From: Candidatus Zixiibacteriota bacterium
Lineage (GTDB): Bacteria; Zixibacteria; MSB-5A5; SM23-73-2
Assembly (NCBI GenBank): GCA_030615745.1
Contig: JAUWYR010000034.1
Location: 1 to 25,783, forward strand
Length of the DNA stretch: 25,783 nucleotides
Direction: 5' to 3'
How positions within the stretch are numbered: the first letter of the stretch is position 1; each line of letters starts with the position of its first letter. The notes beneath the pieces were generated by a model. It was not told where the DNA came from. It did no database searches and was given only the letters and a program-made list of their open reading frames with translations. This document shows positions 8,812 to 15,474 of this stretch, piece after piece. A program made the translations under genes and the position numbers.

Positions 8812-9438
8812 ATGATATTTCAATATTTTCTTTTAGTTATTTGGCTATTTTTTTTAATTCTTTTCTATTTTTCGATTAGAGATGCTTACAAGGGAGCCCA
8901 TCCAAGGACCAAAACCTTTACTGACCCCGAAGAGAAGGTAGAGGTTCTTGATCAAGCGGAAGACCTGCAGATTGAAGGGGGAGAGCTTGAGCCGGACTTC
9001 TATCACATGTTCGTTGCTAAACTGGAAGAACCAAAGTACCATGGAATTAAAATCGATTTCATCTGTGGTCCCAATATCCTGGTGGACAAGATACATGAAG
9101 AAAAGCTTGGGGGAAATAAAGGAAAAACTGAAAATATGCAGGATTATCACCCGCTCTTTGAATTTGCTAATAAACATCCAAATCGTTTAAAGATTTTACT
9201 CAGAATACTCAGTGAGGAGGGTTTCCATTACTCGGTCGGTACCTCTCCAAGATTAATCTGTGTAGAGGAAGAACATGAGAGAGGTGGACCAAAGGTAGGC
9301 ACTTTCTATTATAATGATGTGCCGAGGTGGCAGACACTCAAAAGAAAGATCGAAAGAAACAAAAGAAAATGTATTACTTGGAACAAAAGGGTACAGGTGC
9401 AATTCGAAACCGCAGAGGTTCCGACTAAACAAGGATGA
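8812..9438 (+). CDS. Unknown protein with N-terminal membrane anchor
   Basis: I do not recognise this 208-residue protein with confidence. Residues 1-21 are a strongly hydrophobic membrane segment (IFQYFLLVIWLFFLILFYF), so the rest probably faces one side of the inner membrane as a soluble domain. That domain has an acidic stretch (40-65), then blocks such as IDFICGPNILVDKIHEEK, HPLFEFANKHPNRLKILLRI and GFHYSVGTSPRLICVEEEHERGG. The last faintly recalls the His-x-Lys half-sites of phospholipase D-like proteins, but the lysine is absent, so any relation is speculative. The ATG has AAAGGG upstream. The following gene starts 11 bp after the stop and is probably co-transcribed. Both run opposite to all neighbouring genes. 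Confidence 0.7.
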   Translation: MIFQYFLLVIWLFFLILFYFSIRDAYKGAHPRTKTFTDPEEKVEVLDQAEDLQIEGGELEPDFYHMFVAKLEEPKYHGIKIDFICGPNILVDKIHEEKLGGNKGKTENMQDYHPLFEFANKHPNRLKILLRILSEEGFHYSVGTSPRLICVEEEHERGGPKVGTFYYNDVPRWQTLKRKIERNKRKCITWNKRVQVQFETAEVPTKQG

Positions 9439-9449
9439 AGGAGTGACGC

Positions 9450-9992
9450 ATGCGCTACGCGTTAATAATTGCTCTTTTGACTGTTGGAGTTTTCACAATT
9501 ATAATACTATCGCTTCCACTTTACGCATTTCCAGGGGGTAATCCGGTTTCAAGCTCACCTGCTCAACGAGTATTTAAACATGTCACACCGGAGACTAAAA
9601 GTGTTGCTTCTCTGAGTTTGACGATTATTACTATTTTGGTCGCTTTACTTGCTTTGATTGGAGCAAGAGAAGATATAGACCAATTTTTCGACACCTACCC
9701 GTCTCCAATGCGGGTTGACCTAGCAAGTAGAATAGGAAGAGCGGTTGATACATTTTTTCAGGTGTTTGCTCCTCGGAAATGTATTGTGTTTATACTAGCA
9801 GTTGCCATAATTTGTCCGGTTGTGTGTTTTGCTGGTCACCTTAGGCCGGAACCAACAGCGACATTGGTAGCTTTGCACACGATTGTGGAAGTTGCCATGA
9901 TTATAGCGACTTTGTTATTTGTTAATATCCTCTTGCGAGCATTTCGTTTTTTCCTCTCCAGGGATAAAATATCTCGGTGTTGCGGTACCTAA
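9450..9992 (+). CDS. Unknown polytopic membrane protein
   Basis: This 180-residue protein has about four hydrophobic segments (roughly residues 3-25, 52-70, 110-130 and 140-165), so it is probably an integral inner-membrane protein. Between the second and third is a loop with DTYPSPMRVDLASRIGRAVD. Both ends contain cysteines (CFAGH; CCGT at the C-terminus). A good ribosome-binding site, AAGGAG, precedes the ATG, which lies 11 bp after the previous gene's stop. The two-gene unit could be an anchored domain and its membrane partner, but no family is recognised and no function is proposed. Confidence 0.65.
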   Translation: MRYALIIALLTVGVFTIIILSLPLYAFPGGNPVSSSPAQRVFKHVTPETKSVASLSLTIITILVALLALIGAREDIDQFFDTYPSPMRVDLASRIGRAVDTFFQVFAPRKCIVFILAVAIICPVVCFAGHLRPEPTATLVALHTIVEVAMIIATLLFVNILLRAFRFFLSRDKISRCCGT

Positions 9993-10024
9993 GTAGGGAT
10001 GTCCTCGATGTGTTGAAAAAGTTT

Positions 10025-10162
10025 TTATCGATTTCCAAATGATTTTTCTTTTGGGTGACGTGGCTTTTTTCTCCCTTTCGATGAAAGAGATATAATATCC
10101 AACAAAGAGAGAATCAGTATAATGGTTAAGAATACAACTATTATTAACAGAAAGACTTTCAT
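10025..10162 (-). CDS. Small single-pass membrane peptide, 45 residues
   Basis: On the minus strand an ATG at 10162 opens a 45-codon frame ending in TAA at 10025. The product has a continuous hydrophobic helix (MKVFLLIIVVFLTIILILSL) and then a basic tail (KGRKKPRHPKEK), the classic layout of a small inner-membrane peptide with its C-terminus in the cytoplasm. A GGGGTGA sequence lies a few bases upstream of the ATG. It is too short for standard gene finders. It occupies an otherwise empty 286-bp gap before nadD, and its strand matches the downstream genes. Chance cannot be excluded. Confidence 0.4.
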   Translation of the reverse strand: MKVFLLIIVVFLTIILILSLLDIISLSSKGRKKPRHPKEKSFGNR

Positions 10163-10278
10163 TTCATCGTCACCCCGTTTTCCCCTTCCCGAGGAAAACT
10201 CTGATTTTATTTTTTTTATCGACCAATATTGTCTACGCTTGAACGGAAATTAATGTTTAGTGATTTTCGCTTCATAGC

Positions 10279-10884
10279 TTAAATACCGTTTGAGCTTGTA
10301 AACAGGCGTGTAGCCTTGATATACTCCTCTACCTTGGGTGGAACCAAATATTTTATCGATTCCCCTTTTTTTACCTTTTCCCTTATCCGGGTTGAGGAGA
10401 CCTCCAGACCATTTATCTGGACAATAATAGATTTTTTGAAAAACTCATTTTCCTTGTAGATCCGATTAAAACCCGGACGAACCCCAATTACAACTCTTAT
10501 AAGCTCATAGATTTTCTGAGGTTCCCTCCAGATCTTTATCTCATCTAAAATATCTGAACCGCCTAATAGATATAGTTCTGAATCAGGATAAAGTTCTTTT
10601 AATTTTTGAATTGTTATTACTGTATATGATTTCCCCTCCCTTTTAAGCTCAATATCTGATACTGAGAAAAGATGATTATCCTCAACTGCCAGTCTGGTCA
10701 TCTCCAGTCTATCCTTAGCAGATGAAACTAAATTTAGCTCTTTATGAGGAGGGGAGGCTGATGGAATAAATAAAACCTTATCTAATTTGAGCTTCTCAGC
10801 TAACTGCTCAGCCAGAATCAAGTGACCCAGATGTATCGGGTCAAAAGTTCCACCCAAAATCCCTATCTTTTGTTTTTTGTTCAT
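10279..10884 (-). CDS. nadD: Nicotinate-nucleotide adenylyltransferase
   Basis: This 201-residue enzyme joins nicotinate mononucleotide to AMP from ATP, giving deamido-NAD in NAD synthesis. The nucleotidyltransferase signature GILGGTFDPIHLGH is at residues 8-21 with the catalytic HxGH at 18-21, followed by FIPSASPPHKE near 40, LLGGSDILDEIKIWREP near 106 and the C-terminal SSTRIREKVKKG. The length is typical. CoaD (phosphopantetheine adenylyltransferase) is shorter and lacks the FIPSASPPHK block, so NadD is the better call. A structured hairpin cluster lies between it and bamD upstream, so expression might be affected by that RNA. Confidence 0.95.
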   Translation of the reverse strand: MNKKQKIGILGGTFDPIHLGHLILAEQLAEKLKLDKVLFIPSASPPHKELNLVSSAKDRLEMTRLAVEDNHLFSVSDIELKREGKSYTVITIQKLKELYPDSELYLLGGSDILDEIKIWREPQKIYELIRVVIGVRPGFNRIYKENEFFKKSIIVQINGLEVSSTRIREKVKKGESIKYLVPPKVEEYIKATRLFTSSNGI

Positions 10885-10892
10885 TATGGATT

Positions 10893-11014
10893 GTCAAGCT
10901 TTAGCTTGACCCTTGTTTGTGCGGGAATTGTCGTAAAGACCCCGCCAAAGGCGGGGGATTTCCCGCACAATACCTGCGGTTCGGGAATTCCAATTCCCGA
11001 ACCAACTAACAAGG
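10893..11014. repeat. Branched inverted-repeat cluster between bamD and nadD
   Basis: A hairpin with arms GTCAAGCT (10893-10910) is followed by a larger fold. Outer arms CCTTGTT (10911-10917) and AACAAGG (11008-11014) close a junction holding two helices: TGTGCGGGAA / TTCCCGCACA (10918-10927 with 10960-10969) containing a nested CCCCGCC-AAA-GGCGGGG hairpin (10940-10956), and the 12-bp stem GGTTCGGGAATT (10978-10989 with 10992-11003, loop CC). All stems are perfect. This nested arrangement is more RNA-like than a simple terminator. It has no T-tract. Confidence 0.75.
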
Positions 11015-11033
11015 CTTGCACTCCATTTCAAAA

Positions 11034-11798
11034 CTACTTCAATTCCTCTAATTTTTCTTTTGCCTTCTTTGCTGGTTTGCTCTCAGGATAGTTTTCTATC
11101 ACTTTTTGATAAAATTCTTTTGCTTCACCATTTTTTTTCTGGAACCTTTTGACCTCACCCTTTTGATACAAAGCCCAACTTGTCCATGAGCTCTCATGGT
11201 ATTCTGTCAGGACCTCATCTAAATATATCATCGCAGCTTTGTAGTTTTTGAGCTTCACATATAGCTCACCATTTTTATAAGCCTTCTCAGCAAGTTTGTT
11301 TTTTGCCTGGGACAAAAGCTTTTTTGCCTCAGGTGCTAAATCAGATTGTGGATACTCCTCCAAGAAGCTCTCAAAGGCTTCAATAGCATAATGGGTATAG
11401 GCTTGATCCAAAGAGGGTTTGGGAGAAAGCTCGAAGTTTGCTTTTCCTATCATAAATGACGCATCGTCAGCTAAAGAGCTCGAGGGAAAAGAAGATATAA
11501 GTTTTTTAAACTCTCCTATTGCAAAAGGATACTCATCATTTTTATAATAAGACATAGCTAAAAGATATTGAGCAGAATCGATCTTAGCGAATCCAGGATA
11601 GTTGAAGATGAGTTTGCGAAATTCAGTTACCGCTTCAGTAAAGTGTTTTTTTTGAAACTCACCTTTGGCTATCTCGAATTGAGTTTCTGCATCAGGGATA
11701 GGTTTTATCTTTGAGGAGCCACAGGATGAAAATAGAAATGATAAAAAAATGATAAAAAAAGTAAAAAAATTAAACTTTTTTGGCAAATCTCTTCTCAT
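11034..11798 (-). CDS. bamD: Outer membrane assembly lipoprotein BamD-like (TPR)
   Basis: This 254-residue protein resembles BamD/YfiO, the essential TPR lipoprotein of the BAM complex that inserts beta-barrel proteins into the outer membrane. It has a signal peptide with a lipobox (LFSSC, lipidated Cys26), then tandem TPR-like helices: FEIAKGEFQKKHFTEAVTEF, AQYLLAMSYYKNDEYPFAIGEFKKLISSFPSS, AIEAFESFLEEYPQS and WALYQKGEVKRFQKKNGEAKEFYQKVIENYPES. Size and repeat layout fit BamD; a general YbgF/CpoB-type TPR protein is the alternative. The ATG overlaps the stop of the upstream gene by ATGA, implying translational coupling. It is firm evidence for a two-membrane cell. Confidence 0.87.
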   Translation of the reverse strand: MRRDLPKKFNFFTFFIIFLSFLFSSCGSSKIKPIPDAETQFEIAKGEFQKKHFTEAVTEFRKLIFNYPGFAKIDSAQYLLAMSYYKNDEYPFAIGEFKKLISSFPSSSLADDASFMIGKANFELSPKPSLDQAYTHYAIEAFESFLEEYPQSDLAPEAKKLLSQAKNKLAEKAYKNGELYVKLKNYKAAMIYLDEVLTEYHESSWTSWALYQKGEVKRFQKKNGEAKEFYQKVIENYPESKPAKKAKEKLEELK

Positions 11799-12472
11799 CT
11801 GTTAGCAAAAAAAAGATATACCAGCCCACCAACAAAAAAAGCAACTAAAGCTGGCTCCAAATATTTTTTCAAATTAGTTTGAGGAAGTTGCGGTGATAGG
11901 AAAGGATAGGTTTCGTTGTTTAAATTTTTTACCCACCCTTTTTTAATCTCATCCTCCCTTTTATCCTCCACCTTTTTTGTCCAAAGGATTTTGCCTGATG
12001 AGAGGTTAGTTAATCTGAAATACAAATTGAGATAAGATCTGCGGATAACTATTTTTTCTTTTAGAAAGCCGGTGCCCTTGAGCTCAGGATATGCCAGTTT
12101 TAATTCTAAAACTCTGTAAGAAAGCTTCCAGCTATCCTTTTCTATGAATCCTTCGGAGAAATTAAACTTTTGGTTTCTGGGTAGACCAACATCATAGTTC
12201 AATTCTTTAAGAAAAGATAATAGCTCCTCCTCTAAAAGCCAGAAAGCTGGATGCTCAATATCTTTTTCTAAAAAGATCAAATTATTTCGGCTTTCAGGAA
12301 AATCAGAAAAATTATCTTTTAAAGCAACTCTGATCGATTCCCTTAAGAAATTCTCATTGTTAAAAACAGAGTCTTGCGGTTGAGCAAATGTTGTCTCTTT
12401 TAAAAAAAAGAAAAAGAGGGCTATAACAAAAATGCGGAGCATTTTGACGATTTTGAATATTTTATGTTTCAT
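11795..12472 (-). CDS. Unknown envelope protein with signal peptide and C-terminal membrane segment
   Basis: I do not recognise this protein. I choose the start at ATG 12472 (225 residues), because it gives a clean signal sequence (MKHKIFKIVKMLRIFVIALF..., probable cleavage after TTFAQ) and only an 11-nt overlap with the upstream transglycosylase. The longer frame from 12523 adds 17 residues and overlaps it by 62 nt. The mature part has a long mixed region ending in SGKILWTKKVEDKREDEIKKGW, and a hydrophobic C-terminal helix (LEPALVAFFVGGLVYLFFANR). That pattern fits a periplasmic domain tethered to the inner membrane. Overlaps on both sides place it in one operon with the transglycosylase and bamD, hinting at cell-envelope work. 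Confidence 0.75.
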   Translation of the reverse strand: MKHKIFKIVKMLRIFVIALFFFFLKETTFAQPQDSVFNNENFLRESIRVALKDNFSDFPESRNNLIFLEKDIEHPAFWLLEEELLSFLKELNYDVGLPRNQKFNFSEGFIEKDSWKLSYRVLELKLAYPELKGTGFLKEKIVIRRSYLNLYFRLTNLSSGKILWTKKVEDKREDEIKKGWVKNLNNETYPFLSPQLPQTNLKKYLEPALVAFFVGGLVYLFFANR

Positions 12473-13166
12473 CTCTTGATGTCTCTTGACCTTCGGCATA
12501 CGTATCTCTTGATGCATACGCATATTTTTCTTTCAGAGACTTATAATTCCTTAAAACCCTTGAAAGATAAAAAGTGGGGAGCTTTTGCCCTTTTCTTATT
12601 TTCAACCTCAAGGCATTTTCTCCTAAATTGTAAGCTATGATTGCTTTTTTAACATCTTTGAATTTTAAGATCAACTCAAAAAGATATAATGTTCCCAATC
12701 TGATGTTAAAAGCTGGTTGAAAAAGGGAGAGATGACCATTCCAACCCAAGTTTCTCCTTTGTGCCAGAGCATACCCCACCGATGGTTTCACCTGCATTAG
12801 ACCCTGTGCTCCCATAGGAGAAACCTGACCTTTTTTAAAAGAGCTTTCAGTTATAATCAAAGCTAAGATAAGCAAAGGATCATAACCATAGCGTTTGCTT
12901 TCATCATAGATCACCTGAGTCAACTCAGCTATCTCCTCATCCTTAAATCCGACCTGAAAATCCTCTATTATATTCAAAATCTTAACTTTTTCCTCAAGCT
13001 CCTCTATTTTAAGCTGTTGCTCTTTTAAGACCTTCTCCTTTTCGAATTTGTTATGCAGAAGGTATCCGATAAAACCAGTCTGAGCTACATAAATAAAGAC
13101 TAATATAAAACTTAATGGAAGAGATATAGTTATTCCAGCTTTCCTGAGCCTTAAACCAAAGGACAT
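12462..13166 (-). CDS. Membrane-anchored lytic transglycosylase (SLT domain)
   Basis: This 234-residue protein would cleave the glycan strands of peptidoglycan in the periplasm, with 1,6-anhydro-muramic acid formation. It has an N-terminal membrane anchor (about residues 12-36), a short coiled coil rich in K and E (40-66), then an Slt/MltE-type catalytic domain: the catalytic glutamate in ITESSF (Glu107), SPMGAQGLMQVKPSVG, FNIRLGTLYLFEL and AIIAYNLG. The size is typical of small SLT enzymes. The last 15 or so residues (RDTYAEGQETSRDET) are encoded by short repeats of TCTCTTGA and are outside the conserved domain. The downstream gene overlaps its 3' end. Confidence 0.9.
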   Translation of the reverse strand: MSFGLRLRKAGITISLPLSFILVFIYVAQTGFIGYLLHNKFEKEKVLKEQQLKIEELEEKVKILNIIEDFQVGFKDEEIAELTQVIYDESKRYGYDPLLILALIITESSFKKGQVSPMGAQGLMQVKPSVGYALAQRRNLGWNGHLSLFQPAFNIRLGTLYLFELILKFKDVKKAIIAYNLGENALRLKIRKGQKLPTFYLSRVLRNYKSLKEKYAYASRDTYAEGQETSRDET

Positions 13167-13471
13167 AGAAAACCTCCGGTTGAAAAATTAAAAATGAAAA
13201 ATGAAAAATTAAAAACTATTTTTAATTTTTTCATTTAGCACAAGTTTTAGTTTTTCGGTTCGAACTCAGCTCTTTTTTGTTCAAATAATAGTTAATCAAT
13301 TTAAAAAATTTTTCCAACAAAATTTTTCGGATTTTCTTTCACCTACCTTTTTTGTTTATCAAAATATACCCCAAATATTCTGATTTGATTGAATTTTTTT
13401 AAACTTTTTTATTATCGGAAAAAAATACGGGTTAGATCAAAAATTGTTCGAATATATTTAGATGAAATCTT
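13167..13471. other. Intergenic gap, AT-rich, no gene seen
   Basis: The 305 bp between the transglycosylase and mazG are very AT-rich, with low-complexity A and T runs near 13183-13235. I see no open reading frame, RNA gene or clear promoter here. The transglycosylase promoter should lie in it, reading leftward. Confidence 0.5.
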
Positions 13472-14254
13472 TCAAGTTCTATGAATCCTTTGGATTTTTT
13501 TAGCCTCCTCCCACAGTTTGTCCATCTCAGCTAAGGATGTTTTTTTGAGATCTTTTCCTTTTTTGGATAGTTCTTTTTCGATATAGCTGAATCTTTTAAC
13601 AAATTTCTTAACAGTTTTTCTTAAAACAAATTCAGGATTTATCTTCAGATGTCTGGAGAGATTAACCAAGGAGAAAAATATATCTCCTAACTCTTCTTCT
13701 GAGGTTTTTTTTCTTTTCTTTTTGTAAGCTTTTTCGAACTCACAGATCTCCTCTTTTATCTTTTCAAAAATATCATCGGTTTTTTGCCAGTCGAAACCAA
13801 ATCGACTCACTTTCTCCTGAACTCTGTAAGCTTTTAATAAAGCTGGCAGTTTATCAGGTATGCCGGATAAAACCGCTTGATTTTTTGTCACCTTCTTTAT
13901 ATGCTCCCAGTTGTCCACCACCTCTTTTGGAGTTAGTTTTCTTTTCTTTTTAAAAACATGAGGATGGCGAACTTTTAATTTACAGATTAGATTTTCTATC
14001 ACCTCCTCAATGTCAAACCTCTTTTTTTCCTTTGCAATCTTCGAATGGAAAACTATCTGCAAAAGAAGATCCCCGAGTTCCTCTTTTAATTTTAAGTCAT
14101 CTTTTGCCTCAATGGCATCTAAAACCTCATATGCTTCCTCGAGCAAATAAGGAAGTAAAGTTCTGTGGGTCTGGACCCTATCCCAGGGACAGCCATTTTT
14201 AGAGCGCAGTTTAGCCATTATTTCAACCAGCTTATAAAAACCCTTTTTTCTCAT
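13472..14254 (-). CDS. mazG: Nucleoside triphosphate pyrophosphohydrolase MazG
   Basis: This 260-residue protein is a two-domain MazG that hydrolyses NTPs or dNTPs to monophosphate and pyrophosphate, a house-cleaning or stress role. The first domain begins with the hallmark GCPWDRVQTHRTLLPYLLEEAYEV near residue 21, with metal-ligand acidic residues in EEAYEVLDAIE (39-49) and EELGDLL (58-64). The second carries FEKIKEEICEFEKAYKKKRKKTSEEELGDIFF. It stands alone: 305 bp of AT-rich sequence separates it from the transglycosylase downstream. The last codons overlap the small repeat CTATGAATCCTTTGGAT described elsewhere. Confidence 0.94.
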   Translation of the reverse strand: MRKKGFYKLVEIMAKLRSKNGCPWDRVQTHRTLLPYLLEEAYEVLDAIEAKDDLKLKEELGDLLLQIVFHSKIAKEKKRFDIEEVIENLICKLKVRHPHVFKKKRKLTPKEVVDNWEHIKKVTKNQAVLSGIPDKLPALLKAYRVQEKVSRFGFDWQKTDDIFEKIKEEICEFEKAYKKKRKKTSEEELGDIFFSLVNLSRHLKINPEFVLRKTVKKFVKRFSYIEKELSKKGKDLKKTSLAEMDKLWEEAKKIQRIHRT

Positions 14255-14340
14255 AATGGAACCTGCCTTAAAGACGATATTTTTACTGAATATAGGTATA
14301 AAAATCTAAAAAACAAAACATTTTATTTTTGTAACTAAAC

Positions 14341-14558
14341 AGGTAGAAAGTATCCACCCTTGGAGGTTATGTTTTATCGCTATCTTAAGGGAGGATAAGG
14401 GACTTACCTATCCGGTGAGGTAAACAGAGGGTGATGGACAGTTCGTGAGTTTGGCAGATAAGAAGTTGGACAGGGACTTTCCTAATTCCTTTGGGAGCTA
14501 AGACCTGCAACTCAGATGTGGAGCTTTTCCACCGTAGAGTAGTGGAGGAGTTCTATTG
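14341..14558 (+). ncRNA. Unidentified candidate structured RNA upstream of tRNA-Ser
   Basis: No protein frame is visible, but pairing is dense. A 12-bp hairpin pairs GAGCTTTTCCAC (14521-14532) with GTGGAGGAGTTC (14542-14553). Three of its pairs are G-U on the plus strand and would be C-A mismatches on the minus strand, so a plus-strand RNA is favoured. TATCCACCCTT (14351-14361) pairs with AAGGGAGGATA (14387-14397) around one A-A mismatch; GGATA there can instead pair with TATCC at 14409-14413. TTACC (14404) pairs with GGTAA (14419). Outer arms TAGAA/TCCAC (14344-14357) can pair with GTGGA/TTCTA (14542-14555), competing with the first hairpin. It does not match 6S, SRP, RNase P or tmRNA motifs that I know. 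Confidence 0.35.
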
Positions 14559-14740
14559 TGTTGAGCTGATTCTATGAATCCTTCGGATAAAACTTTTAAG
14601 TGAATCAAAAGAAAATAATTATCCACCTGAGATTTTTAACTTGTCTCCCCTAGCCAGGCAGGCTGTGCTTTTAAATGATCACATTAACAAGCTACCCGAT
14701 ACAATCTACCTGTAAAGTACACTCATTAAAAAAATTATTG

Positions 14741-14769
14741 TTGCAAATTTTTTTCGTAATTATTATAAT
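14741..14769 (+). promoter_or_regulatory. Promoter of tRNA-Ser
   Basis: TTGCAA (14741-14746) and a perfect TATAAT (14764-14769) are separated by the optimal 17 bp. The tRNA begins 10 bp downstream at 14779, as expected for a stable-RNA promoter with a very short 5' leader. Confidence 0.75.
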
Positions 14770-14778
14770 AAAAATGTC

Positions 14779-14867
14779 GGAGAGATGTCCGAGCTGGCCG
14801 AAGGAGCACGCCTGGAGAGCGTGTATCCCCCAAAAGGGGATCCTGGGTTCGAATCCCAGTCTCTCCG
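14779..14867 (+). tRNA. tRNA-Ser (anticodon GGA)
   Basis: An 89-nt class II tRNA. The acceptor stem GGAGAGA (14779-14785) pairs with TCTCTCC (14860-14866), with discriminator G at 14867. The anticodon stem CACGC/GCGTG encloses the loop CTGGAGA with anticodon GGA at 14814-14816, reading UCC and UCU codons. A long variable arm follows (TATCCCCCAAAAGGGGAT region), then the T arm CTGGG-TTCGAAT-CCCAG. CCA is not encoded. A T-tract follows directly. The 3' end is the presumed integration target of the island to the right. Confidence 0.96.
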
Positions 14868-14873
14868 CTTTTT
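14854..14873 (+). repeat. attL-like direct repeat (tRNA-Ser 3' end)
   Basis: The 20 bases covering the last 14 of tRNA-Ser and the first T residues after it recur exactly at 20952-20971. Tyrosine recombinases that integrate into tRNA genes restore the gene at one end and leave such a copy at the other, so this is read as the left attachment site of a 6.1-kb island. Confidence 0.75.
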
Positions 14874-15370
14874 TAATATCTGTGTTCCATTAATCCGCAG
14901 TTGAGGCGGAGAGACACTTGCACGAATACCACCAGGGAAATCCCGACCTCCCCACCCTATAGGGAAAGCTTTTGAAGTGCAAACCCCTCATGAGCACATC
15001 CACAGTTATTTTTACCTAAGCGGGTGGCGTTCTTGTTGTATACTAAGCCAGATTCTTCTCGTTAGGAACAAACCCCTCACTTGTCATCAACTATATCTCC
15101 TTGAATAGTTAAGCTACTAAAACAAGTCAAATATGAAATCGGACTTGGAAATCGCTCAAATCTAAAGTCAATTCATATTTATGGCAAAAATAATTAAACC
15201 TTTTAAAAGAATCTGTGTCTAATTAAGAGAGAGGGTCAAGGGGCAAGGGAAAAGGGGCAAGGTATATAGTTAACCTTTGAGTGTATGATATTTAGACATA
15301 AACTCTGTAAAAACCAAAATAAAGACCCTTCACTTCGTTTCCTGGCCGGACAGGCAGGGTGACATTTGTA
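14874..15370. other. Non-coding gap between tRNA-Ser and the macA-like gene
   Basis: No supported gene lies in this stretch. It holds short frames only, a small CCGC/GCGG inverted repeat near 14900, and a purine-rich run of repeated GGGGCAAGG units around 15238-15262. It may contain decayed mobile DNA, but I recognise no protein fragment on either strand. Confidence 0.4.
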
Positions 15371-15389
15371 GACTTCAGCAACAACCTCT
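15371..15389. repeat. Isolated IS1182-type terminal repeat remnant
   Basis: Bases 15371-15389 match the right end of the IS element at 25560-25579 at most positions (ACTTC-GCAACA-CC-CT shared), in the same orientation. No transposase remains next to it. It looks like the solo end of a deleted or rearranged element, about 85 bp upstream of the macA-like gene. Confidence 0.45.
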
Positions 15390-15474
15390 GTTTAACCGTA
15401 AAATGAATTGAACAGAATTTGCGTAAAGGTTAATAGATACTTTGGTTTAATTTAAAGAAAAAAAAGGAGCAAGA

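Noticed and set aside
13183-13240. A/T-rich repeated AAAAATGAAAAATTAAAAA as an origin or repeat unit
   Set aside because: It is simple low-complexity sequence without DnaA boxes or a regular period.
14341-14558. 6S RNA, SRP RNA, RNase P RNA or tmRNA
   Set aside because: I looked for their conserved motifs (for example GAGGAAAGTCC of RNase P, the GGAAG/AGCAG tips of SRP, and the tRNA-like end of tmRNA) and did not find them, so the region is listed only as unidentified.
14675-14893. Plus-strand frame covering tRNA-Ser
   Set aside because: It reads straight through the tRNA and its promoter, so it cannot be a real gene.
15238-15262. GGGGCAAGG repeats as binding sites or minisatellite
   Set aside because: Only about three imperfect units are present, without symmetry or nearby regulator; not enough for a call.
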